Shown here: positions 7,277-14,241 of the stretch, piece by piece
Numbering within the stretch: position 1 is the first letter of the stretch
Layout: every line of letters begins with the position of its first letter
From: a virus
Virus record (IMG/VR): IMGVR_UViG_3300029258_002161
Span: 1 to 36,993 of that record
Length of the DNA: 36,993 nucleotides
Reading direction: 5' to 3' (one strand)
Position numbers and translations under genes: made by a program
The notes under the pieces: model-generated
Database searches by the model: none
What the model was told of the DNA's origin: nothing
The model's input: only the letters and a program-made list of their open reading frames with translations

Positions 7277-7432
7277 TTAGAGGCTCCTTTATTCGATAGC
7301 GCAAGCCCGCAGCAGTTTGCGCTTCCGGGAGCCTCTAACTCGACGGGGCGTTAGCCGCTGCGGGCTTACAATCATATTTTATCAGAATGTGTGGGAAACG
7401 CAACACCCAAAATGTCAACGAGTTAGAGGCTC
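7277..7432 (-). ncRNA. 156-nt structured leader RNA of cassette copy 1 (candidate RNA switch)
   Basis: From the predicted +1 (G at 7432), element A, GAGCCTCTAACTCG (7432 to 7419), is the exact 5' end. Anti-element A' (7342 to 7329) is its perfect 14-nt complement. The ribosome-binding region A'', GGAGCCTCTAA (7287 to 7277), repeats A, so A' can pair with either the 5' end or the translation start but not both. A second helix, GCCCGCAGCGG (7365 to 7355) with 7315 to 7305, encloses A'. A competing GCGCAA/TTGCGC hairpin overlaps its 3' strand. In copy 2 all three A-type elements changed together. Bases are given as DNA. Confidence 0.75.
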
Positions 7433-7438
7433 AAGATC

Positions 7439-7482
7439 AGTATACCACAACGCGGGGTGGATTTCAATAGAACAGGCGTTCT
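7439..7482 (-). promoter_or_regulatory. Leftward sigma70 promoter with SOS-like operator (cassette copy 1)
   Basis: On the minus strand TTGAAA (7467 to 7462), a 17-bp spacer and TATACT (7444 to 7439) place +1 near 7432. Immediately upstream of the -35 is a perfect dyad AGAAC-GCCT-GTTCT (7482 to 7469). GAAC-N4-GTTC is the LexA (DinR) box type known from Gram-positive bacteria. Copy 2 keeps the same promoter and both arms while the four central bases differ. Confidence 0.7.
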
Positions 7483-7500
7483 CAGAATAGGTTTGGGCGC

Positions 7501-7543
7501 TTGACACCACCCCAAAAATCGAGTATAATCAGCACATCTGTTC
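7501..7543 (+). promoter_or_regulatory. Near-consensus rightward promoter upstream of the lysis and morphogenesis genes
   Basis: TTGACA (7501-7506), a 17-bp spacer and TATAAT (7524-7529) form a perfect sigma70 promoter with +1 near 7536. A one-mismatch version of the SOS-like box, GCAC-ATCT-GTTC (7532-7543), straddles +1. It is divergent from the cassette promoter, with 33 bp between the two -35 elements. It should drive the gene at 7562 and, past the terminator at 7877, the lysis and head genes. Confidence 0.75.
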
Positions 7544-7561
7544 TAATTTGCGGGGGCTATC

Positions 7562-7759
7562 GTGCTGACAATCCTGGATGATGACAAGAAAAGGGTTACA
7601 GTAGACGGGCGAATTGCCGCCATTGTGCGCTGGCTGATTCGTTGTCGCAACAAGATCGAGTCCCTCGACAAGATACATTTGACGATTAGTTGCGCCGGTC
7701 CAAAGGTGAACGTGGAGACGATAGAGCGGGAACAATTGGATACGGCGCATTTGCGTTGA
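7562..7759 (+). CDS. Small hypothetical protein first behind the strong promoter (65 aa)
   Basis: It begins with GTG 7562, preceded by GCGGGGG, 26 nt after the predicted +1. The sequence is a compact basic alpha/beta-type protein (ILDDDKKRVTVDGRIAAIVRW near the start). It is the only gene between the promoter at 7501 and the terminator at 7877. A regulatory role such as antitermination would suit that position, but nothing in the sequence shows it. Confidence 0.6.
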   Translation: MLTILDDDKKRVTVDGRIAAIVRWLIRCRNKIESLDKIHLTISCAGPKVNVETIEREQLDTAHLR

Positions 7760-7845
7760 TACCCAAATTTAGGTTGGCGTGGGTGGGCCGTGAGTGAAAG
7801 GCTACCTCGGATGTAACCACGCTATCATCTGAGGAAAATTGAATA

Positions 7846-7916
7846 GACCCGGAAGGGTCCGGCGTAAGCGTATGAAGCGCGTCGTTCAGGGGAAACCCTG
7901 GGCGGCGCGCTTTTTT
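7846..7916 (+). terminator. Strong intrinsic terminator, preceded by a small hairpin
   Basis: The terminator is a 15-bp stem (7877-7891 with 7896-7910, three G-U pairs, no mismatch) closed by a GAAA tetraloop and followed by six T (7911-7916). Upstream lies a 5-bp GACCC-GGAA-GGGTC hairpin (7846-7859). Since it stands between a strong promoter and the lysis genes, late transcription must either pass it by antitermination or start elsewhere. Both hairpins may form one regulated leader. Confidence 0.85.
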
Positions 7917-7940
7917 GGTTTGTGGACAAGGAGGTCTGAA

Positions 7941-8435
7941 ATGAAGAGGCTGTTTTTGCTGATTTCGCTGGTTGTGCTCGGGTTGTCGCTGCTGCTGGTC
8001 GGATGCGCGGAGGCGGGTCCGCCCGTCTCGCCGTTGCCGACGCCGATTTCGCCGTTGCCCGCTCCAGGTGGTGGGGGTGGCGGTATGGGCGAGGCGGAGG
8101 TCGCTATCGTCCAAAATCTGCTGATGGTTGTGATCCAGGTGGGGGTCCCGCTACTCTTGACGTGGGTGCTGGCGGAGGTAAAGCGGTATCTGGAACAGTT
8201 GCGGACGAGCGCCAAGTGGAGGGATATTGAGGCTATCGTCTACGCGGCAGTGAATGCCGCCGAGCAATTGGGACTCTCTGAACAACTATCTGAGTATGGG
8301 GAGGACAAGTTGCAGGTGGCGATACGGTTCGTCGAGGCGCAGCTCGCGGCAGCGGGGATTCCGCTCGACCTGGATGAATATGCCGACGCGATCCGCGCGA
8401 TGATTGAGGCGGAGGTCAAGGGTCAGTTCGGCTAA
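7941..8435 (+). CDS. Lipoprotein-type LLH-family holin-like protein
   Basis: AAGGAGG precedes the ATG by 7 nt. Residues 1-22 form a lipoprotein signal (MKRLFLLISLVVLGLSLLLV followed by GC), with the lipobox Cys at about residue 22. A Pro/Gly linker follows, then a membrane helix (about 56-75) and a helical C-terminus (AAVNAAEQLGL, AIRFVEAQL, IEAEVK) that matches my recollection of the phage LLH holin family. It probably helps form the membrane lesion that releases the M23 peptidase two genes on. A lipobox on such a protein is unusual. Confidence 0.7.
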   Translation: MKRLFLLISLVVLGLSLLLVGCAEAGPPVSPLPTPISPLPAPGGGGGGMGEAEVAIVQNLLMVVIQVGVPLLLTWVLAEVKRYLEQLRTSAKWRDIEAIVYAAVNAAEQLGLSEQLSEYGEDKLQVAIRFVEAQLAAAGIPLDLDEYADAIRAMIEAEVKGQFG

Positions 8436-8635
8436 TGGAGCCAGTGACTCTCAAGGACATCATCGACCTGGCGAACACGCTCGGCGTGACGGCGTTGGCG
8501 CTGTGGGCGTTGATGCTGTTTTATCGCGGCGATATTCTCTCGCGGAAGGTATACGAGGAGCTGACCAAGCTGTTGATTCCCGACCTGGCCGAGCAGATCA
8601 GCGAGCGGATCGCCGAGAGGATGAAGCAGAAATGA
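8435..8635 (+). CDS. Small single-pass membrane protein, second holin-like gene
   Basis: The ATG overlaps the previous stop (TAATG). The 66 residues contain one membrane helix (about residues 12-31, ANTLGVTALALWALMLFYRG) and a charged amphipathic C-terminal helix. Size and place between a holin-like lipoprotein and a peptidase suggest a holin or antiholin. The family is not certain. Confidence 0.6.
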   Translation: MEPVTLKDIIDLANTLGVTALALWALMLFYRGDILSRKVYEELTKLLIPDLAEQISERIAERMKQK

Positions 8636-9246
8636 GCAACTCCTGGGCGGTGGAGAAGGTGATGGAGGTCGCCGAGGATCTACGCCGTCGCTCTGGCGAG
8701 CTGGTGGAGGCGGCGGAGGCGCTGCGCGATAGGATGGGCCTGGGCTGGTATCTGCCGGTGGGAACGGAGGAGTATCCGCCGGAGGATTGGTACGTGGCGA
8801 CGGTGCACGACCCAACGGGTCGGTTGAACGGGGGATATCGTCACACGGGGCTGGACATCAACCTGGATAAAGCGCCGTGGGGAGACGTGGAGCGGGGCTT
8901 TCCTATCTGGGCGGTGGCGGATGGGGTGGTGGACCAGGTGGGCCGGAGCAAGGGCTGGCTGGGCGTGGTGGTGGTGGCGCACAGCCACGTGGGTCGGGTG
9001 CTCTATGTGCGGTACGCTCATCTGGGCGAGATTCTGGTGGACAAGGGGGAGGAGGTGCTGGCCGGGGACCTGCTGGGTCGATTGGGGAATTGGGAGACCG
9101 GCGATCATCTCCATTTCGATATGGCGGCGGAGCGGTTTCGGTGGAATGCGTGGCTGTCGCCAGGGATCGAATGGCTCGACCCGGTCCCGGTCCTCAAGGA
9201 GCACGTTGATCCGACATTGGTGGAGGCGATGATCCAGCGGGCGTGA
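8632..9246 (+). CDS. M23 (LytM-type) peptidase endolysin
   Basis: I start it at ATG 8632, overlapping the previous stop; the frame is open upstream only as a shadow. The 204 residues have a helical N-terminus (1-35) and an M23 metallopeptidase domain (about 60-175). His71 and Asp75 (RHTGLDIN) plus His161 of the HLHF motif form the zinc site, with His159 and His130 (YAHL) in catalytic positions. It should cleave peptidoglycan cross-bridges at lysis. No signal peptide is seen, so release needs the holins just upstream. Confidence 0.88.
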   Translation: MSNSWAVEKVMEVAEDLRRRSGELVEAAEALRDRMGLGWYLPVGTEEYPPEDWYVATVHDPTGRLNGGYRHTGLDINLDKAPWGDVERGFPIWAVADGVVDQVGRSKGWLGVVVVAHSHVGRVLYVRYAHLGEILVDKGEEVLAGDLLGRLGNWETGDHLHFDMAAERFRWNAWLSPGIEWLDPVPVLKEHVDPTLVEAMIQRA

Positions 9247-10145
9247 AATTATTCCGCCGTCTCTTGGGAGGGAGCGGCCCGGGCCTGGCGATCGAGGGCG
9301 TGCTGGCCGGGGAGTCGGTCGACGAGGAGGCGGTGTACGGCCGGGCGGTGCGGGAGTGGGAACGGTCGCGGGCGCTCCAGCAACGTCGAGCGGCTCAGAG
9401 ATTGCACTTTGACAAGGGGCCGGTTGGATTGGCCTGGATTGCGGATCTCCATTTTGGCGGCGCGGGCGTCAACTATCCGCGCGCTTTCGAGGAAGCGCGC
9501 ATCATCCGCGAGACGGAGGGGATGTGGGCGGCGACGGTGGGCGACCTGGTCGACCAGTTTATCCTCGACCGGATGAAGGCGGAGCGGTTCGAGACGCGAC
9601 TGACGATCCCGGACGAGTGGGCGCTATTGCGGCGGTATCTGCGTATCCTGGGGCCGAAATTGGTAGTGTGCGTGCGGGGAAATCACGATGCGTGGATCTG
9701 GAAGCTGGGCGGGGTGGACTATTTCCGCGAGGTAGTGGCGTCGGTGACGCCGCGAGTGCTGTACGATGAGGCGGATTGCCGCTTTAGGCTCCAGGTGGGA
9801 GAGGCGGCCTGGCGGGTGCGGGTGCGGCACAAGTGGAAGGGAAGCTCGATTTACAACCCCAGCCACGGCATCGAGCGGGCGGCCAAGTGGGATCAGGATT
9901 TCGACCTGGGCGTGGGGGCGCACACGCATCGAGGCGGGTTTGCGCGAGGGTTTAGCGCGGGCGGGCGGGATTGTATGGCGGTGATGTGCGGCGCGTACAA
10001 GGAGCACGACCGGTACGCCGACGAGCAGGGATTTGCCAAGGCGCGGCGCTCGACAGCGGTGGGCGTCATTTTCGCCAGTGGCCAGATGGTGGGGGTGGAG
10101 TATTTGCCGCTGGCGGCGGAGATTATGCGAGGGTTATACAAGTAG
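9243..10145 (+). CDS. Calcineurin-like metallophosphoesterase
   Basis: GTG 9243 overlaps the endolysin stop. The 300-residue protein has the full metal-site signature: Asp68-Leu-His70 (ADLHFG), Gly100-Asp101, Gly-Asn-His148-Asp149 (RGNHDA), a His near 197 and GAHTHRGG near 228-235. Residues 1-60 are an Arg-rich helical extension. Substrate is unknown; phage members can be nucleases or phosphatases. Its place between endolysin and terminase makes a DNA-processing role possible, as inference. Confidence 0.88.
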   Translation: MKLFRRLLGGSGPGLAIEGVLAGESVDEEAVYGRAVREWERSRALQQRRAAQRLHFDKGPVGLAWIADLHFGGAGVNYPRAFEEARIIRETEGMWAATVGDLVDQFILDRMKAERFETRLTIPDEWALLRRYLRILGPKLVVCVRGNHDAWIWKLGGVDYFREVVASVTPRVLYDEADCRFRLQVGEAAWRVRVRHKWKGSSIYNPSHGIERAAKWDQDFDLGVGAHTHRGGFARGFSAGGRDCMAVMCGAYKEHDRYADEQGFAKARRSTAVGVIFASGQMVGVEYLPLAAEIMRGLYK

Positions 10146-10159
10146 GTCGGGTAGGTTGG

Positions 10160-10190
10160 GTAGGTTGGGTTAAGGAACGCAACCCAACAC
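10160..10190. repeat. REP-like palindrome R1 (one arm incomplete)
   Basis: GTAGGTTGGGTTAAGGAACG followed by the complementary arm CAACCCAACAC. The last two bases differ from the full CTAC end. Just upstream, GGTAGGTTG-like fragments are tandemly repeated (10142-10162). It fills the junction between the phosphoesterase and the small terminase. Confidence 0.8.
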
Positions 10191-10199
10191 GGGGAGATT

Positions 10200-10904
10200 A
10201 TGAGCAGCGATTGGATGGACATTTTAGAAGAAGATTCGCAGTTTGCGGCAGGGCTGGATGTGGGTGTGGGAATTTCGCCCCCCCCCACCCCTCCATCCCT
10301 GCCGCAACTTGCCAATCCCCTCACGCTTCCGGGGATGGAGGGGGCGCTCGACCCGCTTTCGGAAGCGCAGCTCAAGAGCGCAGAGGCGCGGGCGATTTTC
10401 GAGGCGACGGAGGAGAGCGGGCCGTGGATGGACGATTACTGGACGCTGCTCGACGAGGGCTGGACCTGGCGCCAGGCGGTCTATATGCTGTGGGAGGCGC
10501 AGCCGCCTCGCAAACGCATCCCGCACACGCAGCACGAGCTGGCGACGCGGGTTTTGGGGCTGACGTCGGACCGGGTCATCAGTATGTGGAAGCAAGAGAA
10601 TCCCGCGCTGGTGACGCGGTTGCGCACGTTGACCGTCTCGGTGCTGGAAAAGGCGCGCAGCCGGATGCTGGCGGCGCTGGTCGAGAGCGCGAGCAAGGTG
10701 GATGGCCGCCACAGCCACGCCGACCGCAAGCTGGCCTTGGAGATGACGGGGGATTACGTCCGCCGTCAAAAAGTGGGCGTGGGACTCATCGAGGACCTGG
10801 AGGGGGCGAGCACGGAGGATCTGGCCTCGATGGCGCAGTTGCCGGATTGGGAGGTGGTCGATGAGCAGGGGGGCAAGGGGGCGGAGGGGCAGGGCGATGT
10901 TTAA
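10200..10904 (+). CDS. terS: Probable small terminase subunit
   Basis: GGGGAG lies 4 nt before the ATG. The 234-residue protein is encoded just upstream of the large terminase. It has a Pro-rich N-terminus, a helix-turn-helix-like segment at about 109-132 (HELATRVLGLTSDRVISMWK), then a long helical region suited to ring assembly. Small terminases recognise phage DNA for packaging. The call rests on position, size and the HTH-like segment. Confidence 0.65.
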   Translation: MSSDWMDILEEDSQFAAGLDVGVGISPPPTPPSLPQLANPLTLPGMEGALDPLSEAQLKSAEARAIFEATEESGPWMDDYWTLLDEGWTWRQAVYMLWEAQPPRKRIPHTQHELATRVLGLTSDRVISMWKQENPALVTRLRTLTVSVLEKARSRMLAALVESASKVDGRHSHADRKLALEMTGDYVRRQKVGVGLIEDLEGASTEDLASMAQLPDWEVVDEQGGKGAEGQGDV

Positions 10905-11055
10905 GGGGCTGGCGTGCTGGATCGCGTACCGGCTGCCGGTCGAGGTGGTCTATTTTGCGGTGATGCGGGCGTTGCTTGGGGCCGCGTTCGGCGATTGGCC
11001 GGATGAGGGGCAGCGGGAAGAGCTGCGCTCGATTTTTGGTCTCGACGATGAGTAG
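10897..11055 (+). CDS. Small hypothetical protein (52 aa) between terminase genes
   Basis: Starts at ATG 10897 behind GGAGGGG and overlaps the end of the small terminase by 8 bases. It has a hydrophobic stretch (LACWIAYRLPVEVVYFAVM) and an acidic tail. Its stop TAG is the TAG of the GTAG that begins REP-like palindrome R2. Function is unknown; it could be membrane-associated. Confidence 0.55.
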   Translation: MFKGLACWIAYRLPVEVVYFAVMRALLGAAFGDWPDEGQREELRSIFGLDDE

Positions 11056-11119
11056 GTTGGGTTAAGGAACGCAACCCCGGAGTGGCGGCGGCCTCTCCGG
11101 GACGACGCCCAACCTTACA
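11052..11119. repeat. REP-like palindrome R2, apparently split
   Basis: The left part reads GTAGGTTGGGTTAAGGAACG then CAACCCC (11052-11078). The expected right end, CCCAACCTTAC, reappears at 11108-11119 after a short GC-rich segment that itself folds (CCGGAG/CTCCGG). I interpret this as a palindrome interrupted by an insertion. GTAG at the left edge contains the stop codon of the upstream gene. Confidence 0.65.
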
Positions 11120-11130
11120 CGAGGAGTGAG

Positions 11131-12669
11131 ATGACGAGCAACCGGGTGGAGGGAGCGAGACAAGAGATGGCGCGGCGCGAGTTGGCGCGGCGACAACTGA
11201 TTCCCTTTGCCTGGTACACGTTCCGGCAGTACCAGGCGGAGGCGGTGCACAAGTTGCTCGCTTGGCATCTGGAACAGGTCGAGCTGTACGTGCGCAGCGG
11301 CGGCGTGCAGGGGATCGGGCGGTTGATGGTCTTTATGCCGCCCCGGCACGGCAAGAGCGAGCTGGTCTCGGTCCGCTTTCCGGCCTGGTTTATGGGCCGC
11401 AACCCGGACTTGCGGGTGATGCTGGCCTCGTGCACGGGCAGCCTGGCGATGACGTTTTCGCGCCAGGTGCGCTCGATTGTGGTCGACGACCCGTTCCAGG
11501 CAGTCTTTGGGCTGAAAAGCGGGATTCGGGAGCCGGTGGCGCTCTCGCAAGAGAGCCGCGCGGTCGACGCCTGGGAGTTGGAGGGGCGGCGGGGCGGGCT
11601 GGTGGCGGCGGGCGTGGGCGGCTCGTTGATTGGGCGCGGGGCGAATCTGGGGATCATTGACGATCCGTTCAAGAACCGGAACGAGGCGCAGAGCCAATCG
11701 ACGCGCGACCGGGTGGATGATTGGTATCGGTCGACGTTTTACACGCGGCTGGAAAAGGGCGGCGCGGTGGTGCTGATGCACCAGCGCTGGCACGAGGACG
11801 ACCTGGCGGGTCGCTTGCTCAAGCGAATGGTCGACGAGTCGCCAGACGCGGATGCGGACATCGCCGACCAGTGGGTGGTGCTCTCTCTCCCGGCCATCGC
11901 CGAGCCGTGGGCGGGTAGGGTGTCGCGGGCTGACCAGCTCCGGGCGATGAAGGAGGGTTGGTACAAGGGCGACGATGAACTGGGCCGCGCGCCGGGCGAG
12001 CCTCTGTGGGCGGGCAAATATGGCCGGGAGGCGCTGGCGCGCATCAAGACGGCGGTGGGCGGGTACGAGTGGGACGCGCTCTACCAGCAGCGACCGCGCA
12101 ACCTGGAGGGCGCGCTCATCAAGGCGCACGACATCCAGGTGATCGGCGAGCATCAGTTGCCCGAAACGCTCGAGACGGCCCGTTATTGGGACCTGGCCGT
12201 CAGTGGCCGGGAGGGGGCGGATTACATCGTCGGGGGGAAGGTGGCGCGCCACCGGGACGGGCGGCTGTTCATCCTCGACGTGAAGCGCATCGCCGGACCC
12301 TGGGCGGCGGCGCGCGGGCAGATGGTGAAGGTGATGAACCGGGACAATGGCGTGACGCAGGGCATCGAGATCAGCGGCCAGCAGGGGGGGTACTATCAGG
12401 AGATGGCGCGGGACCCGAAGCTGGCCGGGGTGGCTGTTACGCCGGTCAACCCGCAAAAGGTGGGCAACAAGCAGGTGCGGGCGAACGTTTGGGCGAGCCG
12501 CATCGAGGACGGGCTGGTCTTTATGCTGCGCGCGCCGTGGAACGACGATTTTGTGAGCGAGGCGCTCGCCTTTCCGCGCGGCGCGCACGACGACCAGGTG
12601 GACGCGGTGAGCGGGGCGGTGCAGATGCTCACGCGGCGGAATGTAGAGGCGCGGAGTTATCAAGGGTAA
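11131..12669 (+). CDS. terL: Terminase large subunit
   Basis: GAGGAG is 5 nt before the ATG. The 512-residue packaging motor has the ATPase signature PPRHGKSE (residues 70-77, Walker A), LGIIDDPF (173-180, Walker B with catalytic acid) and LMHQRWHEDDL (215-225). The C-terminal RNase H-like nuclease starts at YWDLAVS (about 352-358, first metal-binding Asp) and ends with AHDDQVDA (about 485), the usual last acidic pair. It cuts and translocates DNA into the prohead with the portal encoded next. Confidence 0.95.
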   Translation: MTSNRVEGARQEMARRELARRQLIPFAWYTFRQYQAEAVHKLLAWHLEQVELYVRSGGVQGIGRLMVFMPPRHGKSELVSVRFPAWFMGRNPDLRVMLASCTGSLAMTFSRQVRSIVVDDPFQAVFGLKSGIREPVALSQESRAVDAWELEGRRGGLVAAGVGGSLIGRGANLGIIDDPFKNRNEAQSQSTRDRVDDWYRSTFYTRLEKGGAVVLMHQRWHEDDLAGRLLKRMVDESPDADADIADQWVVLSLPAIAEPWAGRVSRADQLRAMKEGWYKGDDELGRAPGEPLWAGKYGREALARIKTAVGGYEWDALYQQRPRNLEGALIKAHDIQVIGEHQLPETLETARYWDLAVSGREGADYIVGGKVARHRDGRLFILDVKRIAGPWAAARGQMVKVMNRDNGVTQGIEISGQQGGYYQEMARDPKLAGVAVTPVNPQKVGNKQVRANVWASRIEDGLVFMLRAPWNDDFVSEALAFPRGAHDDQVDAVSGAVQMLTRRNVEARSYQG

Positions 12670-12689
12670 GTTGGGTCAGGAGTGAGGGT

Positions 12690-14060
12690 ATGGCGACGGA
12701 TCTCGAACAGGCAGTCCAGGCGCTCAAGGCGAAGAACAGACCGCTGACCAAGCTGTGGCAGTATTACGACGGCGACCAGCCGTTGCGCTATTCGACGCAG
12801 CGGTTGCAGTCGGTGTTTAATATGATCGACGTGCGCTTTTGTATGAACTGGTGCGAGGTGGTGGTCAACGCGGTCCTCGACAAGCTGGTGTTAAAGCGGT
12901 TTGTCGTCTCGGGCAATAAAGGGCTGACGCAAAAGCTCAACGACCTCTGGCTGGCGACGGAGATGAAGCTGTCGGACGACGATGTGCACCTGGCGATGCT
13001 CGTCACGGGCGAGGCGTTTGTCATCGTCTGGGACGACCTGGTCGTGGGGCTGGAGGCGTACTATAACGATCCGTTGCTTTGCCATCTGTTCTACGAGCCG
13101 GATCATCCCATCGTCAAGCGGCTGGGGACAAAGTGGTGGGCGGGGGACGACGGATATATGTACCTCAATCTCTACTATGCCGACAAGATCGAGTATTACA
13201 AAACACGGAGCCAGACGGAGCGGGTCGAGGAGGCGAAAGCGTTCGTGTTGCAGGATACGGCCAAGCACAATTTTGGCGAGGTGCCGATCTATCACTTTCG
13301 GCGCGAGCGGCGGGCGATCAAGAGCGAGCTGTCGTCGAGCGTGCTCTCGCTCCAGGACGCGGTCAACAAGCTGCTGGCGGATATGATGGTCTCGGCAGAG
13401 TTTGCCGCGTTCCGCCAGCGGTACATTATCAGCAATATGGACGTAAAAGGGCAGCTCAAGAACGCGCCGAACGAGATCTGGAACATTCCGGGCGGCGACG
13501 GGTACGGCCAGGGGACGAGCGTGGGCGAGTTTTCGGCGACGGATCTGGCGAATTTTATGGCGCCCATCGAAAAGCTGGCGACGGCGGTGGCGCTCATCAC
13601 GCGCACACCGCGACACTACTTTTTCGAGAAAGCGGGGAGCAATCCCAGCGGTGAGGCGTTGATGGCGCTGGAGGCGGCGCTCAACGCCAAGGCGGAGCGG
13701 TACGTGGAGCGGCTCCAGGCGGATTGGGGGCGGGTGGCGCAGGCGCTCTTGCGGCTGGAGGGCGCAGAGGTGGACCGGCGCAAGATCTCGACCGTGTTCA
13801 AGGACCCGAGGACGCTCCAGCCGATGACGCAGGCGCAGGCGCGCCAGACGAATGTGAACGCAGGCGTGCCGCTGGCGACGGTGTTGCGGCGCGAGGGCTG
13901 GAGCGAGGAGGACATTGCGCAGATGGCGGCGGATAAGCAGGAGGAACAGGCGGCGGCGCAGTCGAGTTTGGCGAGCGCGCTTTTGGAGCAGCAGAGAAGG
14001 TTTGACCAGGAGCAGGGGCAAGGGGGCGCGGAGGGGCAGAGGAGCAAGGGCGATGACTGA
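12690..14060 (+). CDS. Portal protein (SPP1 gp6-like)
   Basis: The start is ATG 12690, with AGGAG 9 nt upstream; the frame is open further upstream only as a shadow of the terminase. The 456-residue protein starts with a helical segment (LTKLWQYYDGDQPLRY) and has the wing/stem layout typical of SPP1-type portals, including a TRTPRHYFF motif at about 306-314. The C-terminus is Gln/Glu-rich and low-complexity. It forms the ring at the capsid vertex through which DNA enters and leaves. Its last codons overlap the next small gene. Confidence 0.88.
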   Translation: MATDLEQAVQALKAKNRPLTKLWQYYDGDQPLRYSTQRLQSVFNMIDVRFCMNWCEVVVNAVLDKLVLKRFVVSGNKGLTQKLNDLWLATEMKLSDDDVHLAMLVTGEAFVIVWDDLVVGLEAYYNDPLLCHLFYEPDHPIVKRLGTKWWAGDDGYMYLNLYYADKIEYYKTRSQTERVEEAKAFVLQDTAKHNFGEVPIYHFRRERRAIKSELSSSVLSLQDAVNKLLADMMVSAEFAAFRQRYIISNMDVKGQLKNAPNEIWNIPGGDGYGQGTSVGEFSATDLANFMAPIEKLATAVALITRTPRHYFFEKAGSNPSGEALMALEAALNAKAERYVERLQADWGRVAQALLRLEGAEVDRRKISTVFKDPRTLQPMTQAQARQTNVNAGVPLATVLRREGWSEEDIAQMAADKQEEQAAAQSSLASALLEQQRRFDQEQGQGGAEGQRSKGDD

Positions 14061-14241
14061 GGAGCGAAAGGTCCCTTGCGAGGTTTATTCTCGCGTCGTG
14101 GGGTATATGAGGCCGACCAGCCAATGGTCCGAGGCCAAGCGGCTGGAATTTGAGGAGCGGGCCACGTTTGACCGGTCGGTGAGGCGTGATGAGGCCCCTA
14201 CCCCGTCGGGGAACGGGGCAGGGGCCGGAGAGGGAGGCTAG
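14053..14241 (+). CDS. NrdD C-terminal-like mini-protein, tail extended by cassette copy 2
   Basis: ATG 14053 overlaps the portal end by 8 bases. Residues 9-40 contain CEVYSRVVGYMRP, a Trp, and EFEERATFD. This resembles the C-terminal region of anaerobic ribonucleotide reductase NrdD, where CxxxxRVxGYxRP-W-GK-EF-R motifs surround the glycyl radical and zinc site. Here it stands alone in 62 residues, with no catalytic domain. It lies between portal and MuF genes. From about residue 48 the frame runs into the cassette (APTPSGNGAGAGEGG) and stops at GGCTAG, so the natural end is probably lost. The resemblance is from memory of the motif. Confidence 0.6.
   Translation: MTEERKVPCEVYSRVVGYMRPTSQWSEAKRLEFEERATFDRSVRRDEAPTPSGNGAGAGEGG
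14193..14226. terminator. GC-rich hairpin ending cassette copy 2
   Basis: A 14-bp stem (GGCCCCTACCCCGT with its complement, allowing for one mismatched or wobble position) closes a short loop. It is the counterpart of 6985-7016 and is better paired. No T-run follows on either strand, so a terminator or RNA-stabilising role is tentative. Confidence 0.5.

Larger units (their letters stand above)
6981..7485 (-). mobile_element. Cassette copy 1: self-contained leftward gene unit duplicated at 14192-14668
   Basis: About 505 bp resemble 14192-14668 throughout, while the flanks share nothing. Read leftward, the unit contains an SOS-like box, a sigma70 promoter, a 156-nt structured leader, a small gene and a GC-rich hairpin. 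This organisation, with its own promoter and opposite orientation in a phage operon, is that of a moron. I see no terminal inverted repeats and no transposase, so how it moves is unknown. Confidence 0.8.

Noticed and set aside
7277-7432. Retron, group I or group II intron
   Set aside because: There is no reverse transcriptase or intron-encoded protein, and the cassette gene is not interrupted; the pairing pattern explains a leader switch better.
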